This document shows, piece after piece, positions 37,683 through 49,532 of a stretch of 64,000 nucleotides of DNA. The notes beneath the pieces were generated by a model, which was given only the letters and a program-made list of their open reading frames with translations, made no database searches and was not told the DNA's origin. Made by a program: the position numbers and the translations under genes. The DNA is from Boswellia sacra. Lineage: Eukaryota; Streptophyta; Magnoliopsida; Sapindales; Burseraceae. The DNA is taken from positions 3,500,501-3,564,500 of the forward strand of contig SNVD02009519.1 in the NCBI GenBank assembly GCA_013180625.2. Reading direction: 5' to 3'. Positions within the stretch are counted from its first letter, which is position 1, and each line of letters starts with the position of its first letter.

Positions 37683-38690
37683 CTATGGATAATACTTTTT
37701 TAAGTGTTCAACATTCCATGGATGACGAAGCAACCTCCTATCCATGGTGACAAGTCTGTAGGTGCCTGGTCGGATGACTGCTTTGACTCGATAAGGACCC
37801 TCCTAGTTGGGTCCCAATGCTCCATCAGTAGGATCTCGAGTATTTTGTAATACTTGTCTTAAAACCAGATCTCCCTCTTAGAAAGATCGGCGCTTAACCT
37901 TAGATTTGAAATATCGAGCAACCCTCTCTTGGTAAGCAGCAACTTTGACACTGGTGAGATCCCTTTCCTCCTCAAGAAGATCCAGGTTAAGTTGAAGGCT
38001 TCTATGATTAAGTTCTTCGCCATATCCCTCGGTACGAGGTGATGGAAGGCCAATTTCAACAGGTATGACTGCTTCTGAGCCAAACGCTAAGGAGTAAGGG
38101 GTTGCTCCTATTGCTGTGTGGATAGCGGTTCGGTATGCCCAAAGCACTCATAGAAGCTCTTCCGGCCATGCACCTTTCCTAGCATCTAATTTGGTCTGGA
38201 GGAGGTGTTTAATCGTTTTGTTAACAGCCTCCACCTGACTGTTTGCTTGAGGATGAGCTAGAGAGAAAAAGCATAAAGAGATGTTCAACTCTTTACAGAA
38301 GTTCCTAAAGTTTGAGTTGTCGAATTACTTTCCATTGTCTGTAATGATGGTGTAAGGAATACCAAACCTATAGAAAATTGACTTCCTTACAAAGTCTGTG
38401 GTCTTCTTTTCAGTAATCGATACGAGGGGTTCAGCTTCTGCCCACTTAGTGAAGTAATCAATTGCCATAACAGCATACTTAACTTGTCCTTTATCTATTG
38501 GAAGAGGTCCAATAAGGTCTAGTCCCCATTGGGCGAACGGCCATGGGGCCATCATTGGAGTCATGTCCTCAGGAGCTTTCCTTGGAGTGTTGGCAAATTT
38601 TTGGCACTTGTCGCACCTAGTTGAAAATGCCTTTGTATCATTTTTCATGGTTGACCAATAGTATCCTTGCCTGATACACTTATAAGCTAG
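37683..38690 (-). pseudogene. Tat integrase region, broken
   Basis: The HHCC zinc region ends CDKCQKFANTPRKAPED. The catalytic core shows DLIGPLP, AIDYFTKWAEAEPL and ITDNGK. The C-terminal part holds VLWAYRT, TPYSLAFGSEAVIPVE and, last, HPWNVEHLKKYYP before TAG (37683-37685). Integrase joins element cDNA to chromosomes. Breaks are a one-base frameshift near 38690 in the zinc region, TAA after ITDNGK (38325), TGA before VLWAYRT (38148-38150) and TAG at 37803-37805. It ends 380 bases from the end of the converging antisense gene. Confidence 0.85.
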
Positions 38691-40684
38691 AGATCGACCA
38701 CCAGAATGGTTACCACATATCCTTCGTGGATTTCTCTGAGAATATAGTTAGCTTCTTCTGGGCGAAGACATTTTAAAAGTGGAAGGCTGAACCCTCTTTT
38801 GTAGAGAACACCATTAACCATAGTGTACCTTGAGGCTCTCCCCCTTACCTTGATCGCTTCATTTCGGTTACCTGGAAGTTCCTCTGTCTCTAAGAACTTT
38901 ATGATAGAGTCCATCCAACATAGGCTACCGCTTATGGTCATTGTTTTTTCCGGCGAAAGTTCATGCTTTGATATACTTGGAGATTCTAGAATGACCATAT
39001 GAGAGGCGGCCGGTAGAAGGGGGTCTATCCCTGAAGCAATTCTGGCTAAACTATCAGCCTTTGAATTCTCCACCCTTGGGACTCTTATGATGTCAAAACC
39101 TTTAAAACTGCGAAGAAAGGAGTTAACTCTATCTAAGTAAGCCATCATGGTAGAGCCTTTTGCCTGATAGTCTCCGTGGATTTGGTTAACCACAAGTTGG
39201 GAATCGCTATGGATGACAATCTCTTCTACTCCAAGGGCAATCGCCAATCTAAGTTTTCCAAGGAGAGCTTCATACTCTGTAACATTATTGGTGGCTTTAA
39301 AATTAAAGCGTAGAGCCACAACCACTTTTACTCCATCCGGGGTTGACAAAATCAAGCTAGCTCCACTACCAATCTTGTTAGATGACCCATCTACAAACAA
39401 GACCCATGTCTTCTGCGGATCGATTCCCACGGACATTGGTCGATCACTTGACCCTGCATTGGTCTCTTCATCCTCTTTAACTCCATTACTTGAAAATTCT
39501 ACAATAAAGTCAGCGACTACTTGTCCTATGATAAATGGTCTTGCAACATAGTGTATGTCAAACTCTCCCAACTCAATGGACCACTTGATAAGTCTTCCAA
39601 AAAGCTTTGGACGATAGAGGATCTATCGTAAAGGGTGATCAGTTGGGACCATAACAGTATGTGCTTGAAAATATGGGCGAAGCTTTCGGGCAGCAACAAC
39701 TAAAGCGAGAGCCAGCTTCTCCATAGGAGGGTATCTTCCCTCGACATCTGTCAAGGCCTTACTCACATAATAGACTGGCCTCTGAATTCCTTGATCTTTA
39801 CGGATAAGAGCTGCACTGACTGCACATGCAGAGACTGCTAGATACAGAAAGAGTGGTTCCCCCATAATTGGTTTAAAGAGGAGAGGAGGAGAACTTAAGT
39901 ACTTTTTTAGCTGTAGAAAAGCATTCTCATACTCATTTGTCCATTCAAACTGCTTGCACTTCCTTAACGCTTTAAAGAAACGGTGGCATTTGTCGGTTGC
40001 CTTAGAAATAAAGCGATTTAAGGCGGCCACTCGTCCAGTGAGAACTTGTATATCCTTTGGTGTTTTGGGAGACTCAAGCCGCATAAGTGCTTGGATTTTT
40101 TCAGGATTGGCCTCTATCCCCCTTTGGGTGACAATAAATCCTAAGAACTTCCCTGAGGATACCCCAAAAGCACATTTGGTGGGATTCAACTTCATATTGT
40201 GTTTCCGGAAGATGTCAAAAGTTGTTCGAAGGTCGTCTACGTGGGATCTGGCGTCCATACTCTTGGTAAGCATATCATCCACATAAACTTCCATTGTCTT
40301 TCTTAGGAGAGAAGTAAACATAGAGTTTACTAATCGTTGATAAGTTACTCCAGTATTTTTAAGTTCGAAAGGCATCATTCGATAACAGTACAATCCTCTA
40401 TCAGTGATGAAGGTTGTTTTTTCTTCATCCTTTGAATACATTAGAATCTGGTTATAACCAGAATAAGCATTCATGAAGCTCAGCAATTGGTGGCCAGCTG
40501 TGGCATCAACTAGTTGATCTATCCTAGGCAATGAAAAGCTATCTTTTAGACAATGCTTGTTCAAATCTTTGAAGTCGATGCAGATACGCCATTTTTCATT
40601 GGTTTTTCTCACCAATACGACATTAAAGAGCCATTCGGGGTAGTTTACCTCTCGAATGATTCTACTTGTCAAGAGCTTTTCCAC
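38687..40684 (-). pseudogene. Tat reverse transcriptase and double RNase H, broken
   Basis: One frame runs through both parts, with a single TAG at 39623 after DHPLR. The first part has the RT signatures WRICIDFKDLNK, the catalytic VYVDDML and FLGFIVTQRGIEANPEK, then the native RNase H with RPVYYVSKALT. The second part (38687-39571) has VLFVDGSSN, NNVTEYEALL and VIHSDSQLVV, an archaeal-like RNase H whose presence marks the Tat lineage. A frameshift near 38690 separates it from integrase. The catalytic YVDD is intact. Confidence 0.87.
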
Positions 40685-40744
40685 TTCTAAGGCAATTACC
40701 TCTGAACGCTCTGGGGCTTGGTGCCTCCTCTTTTGTTGAATGGG

Positions 40745-41926
40745 TTAAGCTTGAGGGTTGACATTAAGGCGGTGGACAGCTACACTCAGGTCTATGCTGG
40801 GCATGTCTTCGTAAGACCATGCAAAAACGTCGTTGTATTCTCGAAGAAAACCAATCAACCTATCTTTGATTGGTAGAGGAAGATTCTTATCCACCTTCAC
40901 TGTCTTTTCTGAGTTATTCAAACAGACAGGGACGTCATCCATTCCTTCTATTAGAGCTACAGCCTCCTCTTTTTCTTGGTCTCGTGGATCCAAACTTTCC
41001 ATCCCCTCAGAAGGTTCTCCTCGAATCATCCATAGCTTATGTGCCTTCTCTTTGAAAGCCATGTTGTAGCATTCTCGAGAAGTTCGTTGTTCACCTCTAA
41101 CTTCTCCTATCCCTGCTGGTGTTAGAAATTTCAAGACATGATGATAGACACCCATCACTACTTTGAAGTCGTAAAGTGATGGCCGTCCAAGAATGACGTT
41201 ATAAATACTCGGATGATCTACTACGAGAAAGTTCACCATCTTGGTTGTCTGTAGGAAACCTTCTCCCAAGGTCACCGGTAATAAAATTACTCATTCGGGA
41301 ATAACTTTTCCTCCAGCAAATCCTATCAGAGAAGTTTGGATGCCTCCCATATCTTTACGATTAAGACCTAATCGATCAAATGCATCCAACGATATTATGT
41401 CAGTTGAGCTCCCGTTGTCAATCAATACTCTTCGTAGCCTTTTATTGGCCACTATTACTGTGAGAACCAAGGCATCACAATGAGGATGATGGATACCCTG
41501 CGCATCTTGAGATGAAAAAGAGATAACATCACGATCCCCAACATTGGTGGAGGAGGCTGTCAAGTTGACTTTGTGGCGAGGGAGGTCATATCTTGCTTGT
41601 CTAGCTAGGTGCCTCTGGGCTTGGGAACTCGGACCAGCCACTACTCCCCCAAAAATTGTGACTACTTCTTCTAATGGTTCCTTCCCTTTGTCATTCTTGT
41701 TGGATGGTTCAGGGGGTCGATAAATGTATTCTTGTAGCTGGCTATCCTTGATAAGACCCTCTATTTGTCTCCTCAGTTCAAAGCAATCTGCAGTGTTATG
41801 ACCATGAGCCCGGTGGAAATGACAAAACTTTCTCTTATCTATTGCTTTTGGATTCGACCGTAAGGGGGCAGGTTCTTTTAGTAGACCTTTATCTTTGATT
41901 TCCTTCAAGATATCCTGCTGTGGCAT
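40745..41926 (-). pseudogene. Tat protease and linker to reverse transcriptase, broken
   Basis: The segment begins after gag with a zinc-knuckle-like CHFHRAHGHNTADC. It continues into the aspartic protease, with VLIDNGSSTDII carrying an Asn where retroviral-type proteases usually show Thr or Ser; Tat proteases often have this. After a TGA (41291-41293) the same frame continues through YNVILGRPSLYDF and FAWSYEDMPSID to a TAA at 40745. Protease would cut the Gag-Pol polyprotein. Confidence 0.8.
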
Positions 41927-42064
41927 GTTAAGTAATGTGAAAGTACGGTGTTCCTCCTGAGGTCGATCATGTTGCTCTTGGCGGGGCTAGGTGGATGACC
42001 CTTGCAACAAGAAGCGGTCATTTCTGAATGTATCTCGTGCAGAACGTCGATCCGAGATTGTCCT

Positions 42065-43524
42065 TCAATTTCTATCATGAGGTTCTCTTCTGTGATTATC
42101 ATATGGTCGTCTATCTGTACGGGAGGAATTAGGTATCACCGGAGTCTGCCCAGGGTAATTTGCTTGATAGATTTCCTCTTCATTAGCATGGCTAGAGATC
42201 CATGCTAATACTTCTTGGTACGTGCGCGGAAGGTTAACAGAGAATTCCCATGCTAGAGGGAGCTCTCCTTTGATTCCTTGAACCAAACCTTGCATAGCGT
42301 AACCATTATTGAATAGATCCACTCGGACAACCTCCCGCTGGTATCTGTCCACAAATGCACGGAGGGATTCATTACGACCTTGCTTGATTGAAAGAAGGCT
42401 CTGTACTGGTCGACTTCTTGTCTTCATATTGCTAAAGTGGGTGAGAAAACTACGAGCAAGCTTATCAAAGCTGGAGATGGATGCGGCTGGTAACCTCCTA
42501 TATCATTACTTAGCTAATCCTCCAAGGGTAAGAGAAAAAGTTCTACACATTATTCCGCTTGAGACCCCTTGTATCTCCATGTGAGAAATAAAAGAGTCTA
42601 AATGCTCTCGGGGGTCCGTCGTCCCTTGGTAGAGCTCAAGTTGCGGCATCCGAAATTCGTACGGGTATCTTTCCCTAAGGATATCTTCAGCAAAGGGTGA
42701 CTCCCATTGTGGACGACCATCCTCTTCTCCTCCTGAACGCTTAATCAACTTCTCCAGTTTATGAATTTTTTCATCCATTTCTCGCTTGAACTCCGCATAA
42801 TGATTATCTGATGTTTCCTCCTCTGAGACATCCATTGGGGCAACATCTGGGCGATGATTCTTAACTCTAGGTGGTGAGCTGTGGCGATTTCTTTTTGACT
42901 GATAGTTACCCCCTGGAGCGTAGGGACCATGATAAAAATAGGTTGGCTGACCAACATTACTTCCCCTTTGTCTTGCTCAACGCTTGTATGGCGCTTCTTG
43001 TTTAGAGAGTGTCGAAGGTCTACTGCTGCCAATTGCTGTTCAGATATGATGTGCGAAGGAGAGGGAATCTTTGGGCGACCATCCCCTCCTTGAACAATAG
43101 GATGGGAAAGATTTGGTTGAATGACCTAATGGAGAGGTAATCCAGTAGTCTGGGCAACTAGGTCAGTACGCCTACCAACATCCGTCGGGATATTAGGTAC
43201 TACCATAGCACTCCTTGGGTTATTTCTAGCAGTATTTGCAGCCTGTTGAGTACTTTGTCCAAAAGCTTGTTTGAACATGGTCACCATACAGTTCATTTGC
43301 TCACCGAAATTTCGCATGGTATGCTCCATGGTCGTCGATCGACTCGTCTTGCCTTTCCTTGGTCTCCTAAGTGGAAGTCGAGTTTGCTTGGGGTTAGGGC
43401 CCATCCCAGAGGATATCACTAAAGCTCTCCCTGTATCAACTATCCTTCGACGTCGGGGAGGTGCTTCTACCTCGATTTCTTCATTAACCTCTAGGGAGGT
43501 TGAGTGTTGGGATGCGTGACTCAT
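42065..43524 (-). pseudogene. Tat gag, broken
   Basis: The ATG at 43524 opens a basic N-terminal region. The capsid part shows FRMPQLELYQGTTDP, FSLTLGGLAK and FVDRYQREV, typical of retrotransposon gag. It would form the particle shell that holds element RNA. Damage is TAG at 43126, a frameshift near 42850-42900, and adjacent TAA and TGA (42503-42508) exactly where gag proteins normally have Gln-Trp. Gag and pol share one frame here apart from these lesions. Confidence 0.83.
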
Positions 43525-43579
43525 GATGTGTTTGATTACGTTTGGATGGGAGCAACAACTAAAGAGGCTTAGATTGTTT

Positions 43580-43597
43580 TTCCCACAGACGGCGCCA
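43580..43597 (-). other. Primer-binding site of the Tat element
   Basis: TGGCGCCGTCTGTGGGAA on the minus strand begins two bases after the 5' LTR end (43600). Plant gypsy elements prime minus-strand DNA synthesis with the 3' end of a tRNA here. The tRNA cannot be named with confidence. Confidence 0.75.
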
Positions 43598-43599
43598 GC

Positions 43600-43616
43600 T
43601 GTTGATGCACGATTTC
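43600..43616 (-). repeat. Short piece of the split Tat 5' LTR
   Basis: TGTTGATGCACGATTTC is the LTR terminus cut off from the rest of the 5' LTR (52792-53153) by the Athila-like insertion. The final ATTTC is the duplicated target site. Confidence 0.88.
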
Positions 43617-45021
43617 TGATGCGTTCGAAACTAGCAAGTATACTAGTCGCACAAGTAATAAAGTGATGAGTAAGATATCGTTCCCACGAGGATTGATTCT
43701 AATTGAATTTGTTATTCGAAAGCAACAATAAACTAAATAAGGGGGGTTTTGTTGATTGATTAACTAGATGAAATATTAATGCAAGTAAAGAATAACAAAA
43801 CAGAAAGTTAATTTGAGTGAAAACTCAAAGAGAGAAACCTGGTTAAGGGATCCTTCTCTGCCACAAGATATGGATTTGCTAATTAATCATAGAATTGTCA
43901 TCCAATTACACCATTGAAATTATCAACCGTAGATAACAACAAGCTCTGTTATCCCAATCTTTCCTTACTTTGTTGTTAAATAAAACAGGCTCTTTATTTT
44001 AATCTCTATCCATTAAACAACCTAGAACAAGCTCTCTAAATTTAATTCAATGGATGCATTACGAAAAGAAAGACAGGTTGATCTAAGCAATAAACACACA
44101 AGCTCGGATTATTTAACTTAGGTTGTATTCTCCAATTGCAATCTCTGATCACAATTTTGCTACTAATGATTAGAAATTCAAGACAATTACGGATCAAGAT
44201 TTCTAGTCTAGCAATAGACAATATCCAGATTATATTCAGTTGGCCACCCAAATACAATCCAGCAAGCAATCATAAGCATTAAACATGGGAAAATACAAGC
44301 AACTTCAATTAGAGAATTGGATAACAATTCTTTGCACAATCAACTTACAAAAACCACATCAGGGGCTTTGAAATCACCCTCAACCAATTCAGATTCAGTT
44401 ACACATGTTTAAGAACGTGGTAAATACAATACAACATGGAGACATTCCAGAAAATGAAAGGGAAGGGAAAAACTTAGCAAATTTGATGTAATTCTCTTTG
44501 GATTGTAGTTCTTCCTCTTTCCAAGCTTCCTTTCTCCTTCAAGAACTCCAAGAGATGAAAGAATTCCAGAGCTGCAGCCTCCACCACGTTCTCCCCTCTT
44601 CAAGTTATGAAATAAACCCTAAAATGTGTTTAAATACTCTGCTACAGTAACGTGCTACAGTGTCCCGTATTATACATGCTACAGTGATGTGTGGAATTAC
44701 ATTTCTACACTTCTCCCACTGTTTTGATTACAACTTTCGGTACACTGAATGGATTCATAAACCGTAAATTTCTCCAAAAAGTAGACTTCGAGAGCATTTC
44801 AACGGTATATTATATGTCATCGGTTTCATTGTATATCAATGACAATTAATCCGAGAAGATGCTGACTAGCAGAGGTGCAAATGAAGGGTTTTACTCCATT
44901 TTTTGTGCAAGTTGCCCAAACCCTACAAACTCAAACCACACAAAAACATAAAATACCAAGGAATATAGCAAAGAAACATGGACGAATTGATATGAAATGA
45001 TATATAAATAACACTTTATCA
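43617..45021 (-). repeat. Athila-like element 3' LTR
   Basis: It matches 51355-52791 nearly base for base. One clear difference is a roughly 30-base partial duplication around ACAAAAACCATATCA present only in the other LTR. A 64-codon frame recurs identically in both LTRs and is probably chance. Confidence 0.92.
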
Positions 45022-45036
45022 AATTCCCCCCACACT
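45022..45036 (-). other. Polypurine tract of the Athila-like element
   Basis: Read on the minus strand, AGTGTGGGGGGAATT ends directly at the 3' LTR start. It would prime plus-strand DNA synthesis. Confidence 0.8.
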
Positions 45037-47040
45037 AGACTTTGCTAGTCCTCGAGCAAGCTACGACAATTTAAAATAAACTAAACCGAAACAGAATCAA
45101 CAAAAAAATTAAAACACACAAATGCTTTCATCTGCAAATAAGCCTCACATATTGTAACTTAATTATAACCCAAGAAAACTTCCTGTCAAAATAATGCCTT
45201 TGTCAAGGAATTTTATCTCAAAGATTAGTTTCGCTTCATTTCAATTCCTCAAGTGTGTGTGTGTAGAGCCATTCTCACCTAATCACTTGTAACCAGGATG
45301 ATTTTATGCATAAAAATGAATCATATTTAATATTGAAGATGTGTGTATAAATGAACTCCATATGCCTGCTTTTCACGTCACTCTCCACTAATGTAGACAT
45401 ACACAACACCAAAGATCAAGTAGGACTTTATTAAGCTTGTAACGTTTGGCTTGGGTGAAGGTATGATAAAGGATAATAATTTGGCTCAAATTACCCACAA
45501 ACACATAAATCATTCAAGACTATGTAGAGCTCAACCCTATAACGCAACTTCATTTCAATTCACCAGGTTACTCCCCCAAAACTTATTTAGAACACTCAAT
45601 CTTTTTTTTTTTTTTTGCAGAAAACAAAAGAAAACTACACCCCACACTTTGTTGTTTCATTCTTTTTAAGAACACTTAAGGGTATAGATCTCTTATTCTT
45701 CTTCTTTTGCTCTTTTTTTTTCTTTTTTTTTTTACACTTTCCCTCCCCCACACTTAACAACACATTGTCCTCAATGTGTAAGTACGTGGACGATAAGTAC
45801 AGATTGGTTTTTTTTCTTTTTTTCTTTTTTTTTTCAAACACAATAGAAATCACTTGCATTGCTCATGACACATCCCAACCTCCTCTAACTTCCCAAACCA
45901 AACATAGCTCAGAATTTAATTGTGAATGATCTACAATGCTCCATAGGTAATGGGATTAACTGTTTGGAAACAAAATCATTAGGTTAGGACATCTTTTTAG
46001 TGAGTTTAACAAAGAAAAAGGATTACAGAGGCTCAAGGGTAACTAAGGGATCATTTCTGTCAGGTGGCTTAAGGCTCAACGGTCCAAAGATGGCCTAAAT
46101 CATTTCCCCGAATGTTGCACAGGCCTAGATTTCGCCGTGATGACCATCAAACAAGTTCTAGAATTCATTGAATCTGAAGAAAACATTTAATATTACATAA
46201 CTTTCTCTAAGTGAACAATAACTCAGTGATAAATAGCTCAGTGCTCAATGTTTCGCAAGGAATCAAAGCCAAAGCAAAAACCAATATACATTTCAAGCAC
46301 ACAGATCCATGCATCATTTATTATTTTCCAAGAGTTTTTCTTAATTCAATCATTGCCTTATCATCGACCCACAAAATGCAAGAAAAGAGGTACGTGACGT
46401 TGTTACACTTGAGTCAAGATTGTATATTTCAACAATCCTTAGAACCAGTAGCCTGCAGACTTAAGGTTTCCAGCCTATATACCTTTATTATGAAAGAACA
46501 AACAAGAAACAAGACACTTCAAACAACATGAAATAAACAAACTATAGATTTATTGAGAGAGAATGCGTTTCAAGAGTTAGGAAAACCCCATATTCGCCAT
46601 TCTCAGGTTTTTCCACAATTATTTTTTTTTAATTGAAACTGATAAAGATAAAAACACATAACAACTCTAAATTACGCAAAACTAAACTCACTCATAAAAT
46701 AACAAAGTTCAACAAGTCAGCAAACAAAAACAAGTTAGTTAAATGGGTCTAAAAAGTTTAGAAGGTAGCCTCCTTATTCAGCCATTATGGATTGAAGAGA
46801 TCCAGAATGCTTTTCAAGAGAACTTGAACTTTTTTAGCCACCATTCTAAAAACCGAGATTAGAAAATATTACCTGGGACGAAAGAAATAACCTGAAAAAG
46901 GTCAAAAGAAATAACATGAAAAATCTCAAATAAACACAACAAAAAGAGAGCAAACAAAAGTGAAGCAAACCAGTAGATAAAGATTACATGGAGTGTTAAA
47001 TCCAAGTTTACGCCTCTTATTGCCTTCTCCAAACCATCTA
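45037..47040. other. Non-coding 3' part of the Athila-like element
   Basis: No coding sequence is supported. T-rich and CT-rich runs occur around 45600-45830. The region resembles the long untranslated 3' part of Athila elements. Confidence 0.6.
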
Positions 47041-47087
47041 TCCGAGCTATTGCTGGTCAGGCGAATAGACGAATGCTTTGTAATTTG

Positions 47088-47630
47088 TCAATTAACTCCC
47101 TGCAGTTGAGCTGTAACCAGGATTTGCTCGCCGACTGTGAGATGAAGTTTTTTTTCTACAGCTTGATCAAGAAAAGACAACAAACCATCAAAAAAATTAT
47201 TGACATTTAACAAACCAATGGGTTTCCGATGGATGTTTAACTGTGCCCAAGAGGTGATTTGAAAAATCTCCTCTAATGTACCACAACCACCGGGCAAAGC
47301 TATAAATGCATCAGATTTAATGACCATATGTGCAATACGCTCATGCATACTAGAAACCTGTAACTCTTCCCCCATGGTGTTGCCTACGATATCTCGTACA
47401 GCTAATGGTTTAGGGATAATGCCGAGAACTTTGCTTCCTCCTAAGGATGCAGCTATCGACACACACCCCATTAACCCAAGACTAACCCCTCCGTAAATCA
47501 AATAAATACCCCTCGCAGCTAATGTCCTACCAAGATCAAGAGCTGCTGTTGTAAACTCTCCATCTTTACCAAATTGCGATCCACAAAATACACCTATATT
47601 TTGGAATCGTCGAATTGGTGCTTTCTCCAT
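47088..47630 (-). pseudogene. LOG-like: Intronless LONELY GUY (LOG) copy inside a retrotransposon
   Basis: LOG enzymes are cytosolic and release active cytokinin bases from riboside monophosphates. The ATG at 47630 opens 180 codons with the family order: RRFQNIGVFCGSQFGKD near the start, YGGVSLGLMGCVS, KVLGIIPKPLA, SDAFIALPGGCGTLEEI with the PGGxGTxxE active-site motif and its Glu, then QLNIHRKPIGLLNV. Plant LOG genes have several introns; none is seen, so this is a processed copy. The nucleotide-loop GGG reads GGV, and the Lys after the conserved Arg in the usual MHxRK reads Ile. The frame ends about 30-40 residues early, and homology (ELIDKLQS) continues in another frame, so a frameshift truncated it. 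It lies between the pol remnant and 3' LTR in the element's own orientation. It is probably inactive but little decayed. Confidence 0.82.
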
Positions 47631-47842
47631 TTCTAAAAGTGCTCTAAACTTATGTAAGACAATGATGCAGGTTAGGTATTATGCAATTAAAGTGCAAGAC
47701 AGGTTATAAAATGACATTTCAAAATATGCAGCATGGATATATACACACGTAAAACTCTCAAATTTGACACGTGGGAACATAATTTCGGTGGGAGTTGCTC
47801 GATGCAGATTTATCGCCCCAAGATTTGAAAAAATAAGATATG

Positions 47843-48110
47843 CTTTCGGCGAGGTTTGACAAAACCTACACACTTGTCTCCCACGTGTGCATGAACAATG
47901 GAGATAAACTTTCGGTGGGGTTTGAAAAAAACCGCCACACTTGTCTCCCACGTGAAGCATGACAATTAGAGATATCCTTTCGGTGGGGTTTGACAAAACC
48001 GCCACACTTGTCTCCCACGTGAAGCATGAAAAGTAAAGATATACTTTCGGCGGAGGTTGACAAAACCTCCACACTTGTCTTCCACGTGTGATTATATCAT
48101 GGGGTAGTCA
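47843..48110. repeat. Four-copy, about 67 bp tandem repeat with G-boxes
   Basis: CTTTCGG starts units at about 47843, 47909, 47977 and 48044. Each unit holds CACACTTGTCT(C/T)CCACGTG and a near-palindromic GGTTTGACAAAACC. Every unit therefore contains a CACGTG G-box or close match. The array lies 210-480 bases upstream of the LOG copy's start codon on its strand. It could act as a promoter module, which is inference. Confidence 0.8.
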
Positions 48111-48604
48111 TCTGGTTTGTCAAAAAGAAAACTTGAAATTAAAACAAACAAAATCAACAAACAACAACAACACAAAACAACATTGATAATCAGATCAAAC
48201 GAAACAAGAAAGAAATAAAATTCGACAACAACAACACACATTCCAATATACAAGTAGTTGTGATTGTGGCTCACATCTTCCTCTGGTTTTACGTCCAGTA
48301 ACGGCTGAAACGCCTTCTATGAGTCGGGGATTTGCTTCCCATCCAGTTTTCTTATAAACTGGCAAACAGGGTCGTTTTTAGTCAGATTCCCCAGACTATA
48401 ATACTGCAATTCATCACGAAATTGTGTCCAAAGATTAAGCAATTCACGCTGACAAGTCCACAAGAATGTGACTCAAGAGTTAATAAAACATTATCCAGCG
48501 ACTCATTACTCAGACCATTCTTAATAAATGACAGTTTATCTTCTCTATTTCTGGACACAAAACCTACTGAACGACAAGTCTGGTTACAATTCCATCTAGC
48601 ACAT

Positions 48605-48871
48605 TTATAACATACTTGTAACCTTTTCGCTCTTCGCCTCTTGGCGTAGTAGCTCTTTTCCTAGACCAGGCATGTATTTTGCGAGATTAATGTCCGGCTC
48701 ACCGGACAATCTCACCTTGGCTTCGATAAGCCATCGGATATCAGCAGGCACATTTAGGAGCATCAACGCCCAAAGTCTAGTCATCCGTACTTTATAAATT
48801 TTAAACACAGCATTGTGAGGAAGTGAAGGGAAATATTTACGAAGGTTCGATAGAAAGATATCAGCATCCAT
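48605..48871 (-). CDS. Unknown 88-residue open frame in the Athila-like element
   Basis: An ATG at 48871 opens 88 codons, with MDADIFLSNLRKYFPSLP at the start and YMPGLGKELLRQEAKSE near the end. Composition is protein-like: balanced, no low complexity, several Trp and Arg. I do not recognise the family. It lies between the pol remnant and the G-box repeat, in element orientation, so it may be part of a second captured host sequence or an env-position remnant. It could be chance. Confidence 0.35.
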   Translation of the reverse strand: MDADIFLSNLRKYFPSLPHNAVFKIYKVRMTRLWALMLLNVPADIRWLIEAKVRLSGEPDINLAKYMPGLGKELLRQEAKSEKVTSML

Positions 48872-49323
48872 TGAAGAGAAGAAAAGGAGAGATATTACCG
48901 ATAATGCGATTGAGTTTGTTCTTCTCCCAGATATGCACGTTTTAAACCTTCGAACAATGGCTTTAACTCCCGTTTGAATGTTTCCTCAAGTTGCTACACA
49001 AATGAATTTGAAGTACGGAATAATCAAATTAAACAAAAGGAAGGAAAAGAAAAGAGCAGAAACGAAACTAAAGACATATAAAAGAGATAACAACACAATA
49101 GCAAACAAAAGTCAAAAACAAGTAAAATATATATATATATATATATATATATAAACGAATAAGACAGATGGCAAGGAGAGATAAAACATGGTCAATTTGA
49201 TGGTCTACGAAAGGAATCTCCTCGAGACACAAAAATTGATCATTATTCCTTATTTTATTTTTCTTTTCTTTTTTTTTCAAAAAATATTGGGTTGCCTCCC
49301 AATAAGCGCTTGGTTTAACGTCC
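48872..49323. other. Non-coding part with (AT)n and the Athila post-pol motif
   Basis: An AT dinucleotide run lies at about 49126-49153. At 49284-49323 the minus strand reads GACGTTAAACCAAGCGCTTA followed by TTGGGAGGCAACCCAAT, a hairpin-like phrase that I know from the region after pol in Athila-type elements. Its presence directly after the RT remnant shows that RT to integrase was deleted. Confidence 0.6.
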
Positions 49324-49530
49324 TCAGCCCGACGTTGGTTCTATCATGGGAGGATCCAATTTCTGTTGTGCTTCTCTAATGGGCTTGGATCCCTCTTCTA
49401 ACAAGATACAGTCAATGCATATGGATGGGCCTTGGATTTCAACAATTGTCCACTCAATAGCTATTTTGTGATCTGTAAGTATTCGGACGAGTTTATCTTC
49501 TTGTATTCGTGCAAGGCCCATTTCCATTGT
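49324..49530 (-). pseudogene. Athila-like pol remnant before reverse transcriptase
   Basis: LVRILTDHKIAIEWTIVEI and ILLEEGSKPIREAQQKLDPP match the stretch that precedes the RT catalytic core in Athila-type pol. It then runs into TGA and the post-pol hairpin phrase, so the RT fingers, YVDD, RNase H and integrase are absent. The other end meets the sequencing adaptor. Confidence 0.8.
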
Positions 49531-49532
49531 AA

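Noticed and set aside
44409..44603. 64-codon frame, identical to one at 52171-52365
   Set aside because: The two copies are the same part of the two Athila-like LTRs; identity reflects LTR duplication, not a conserved gene.
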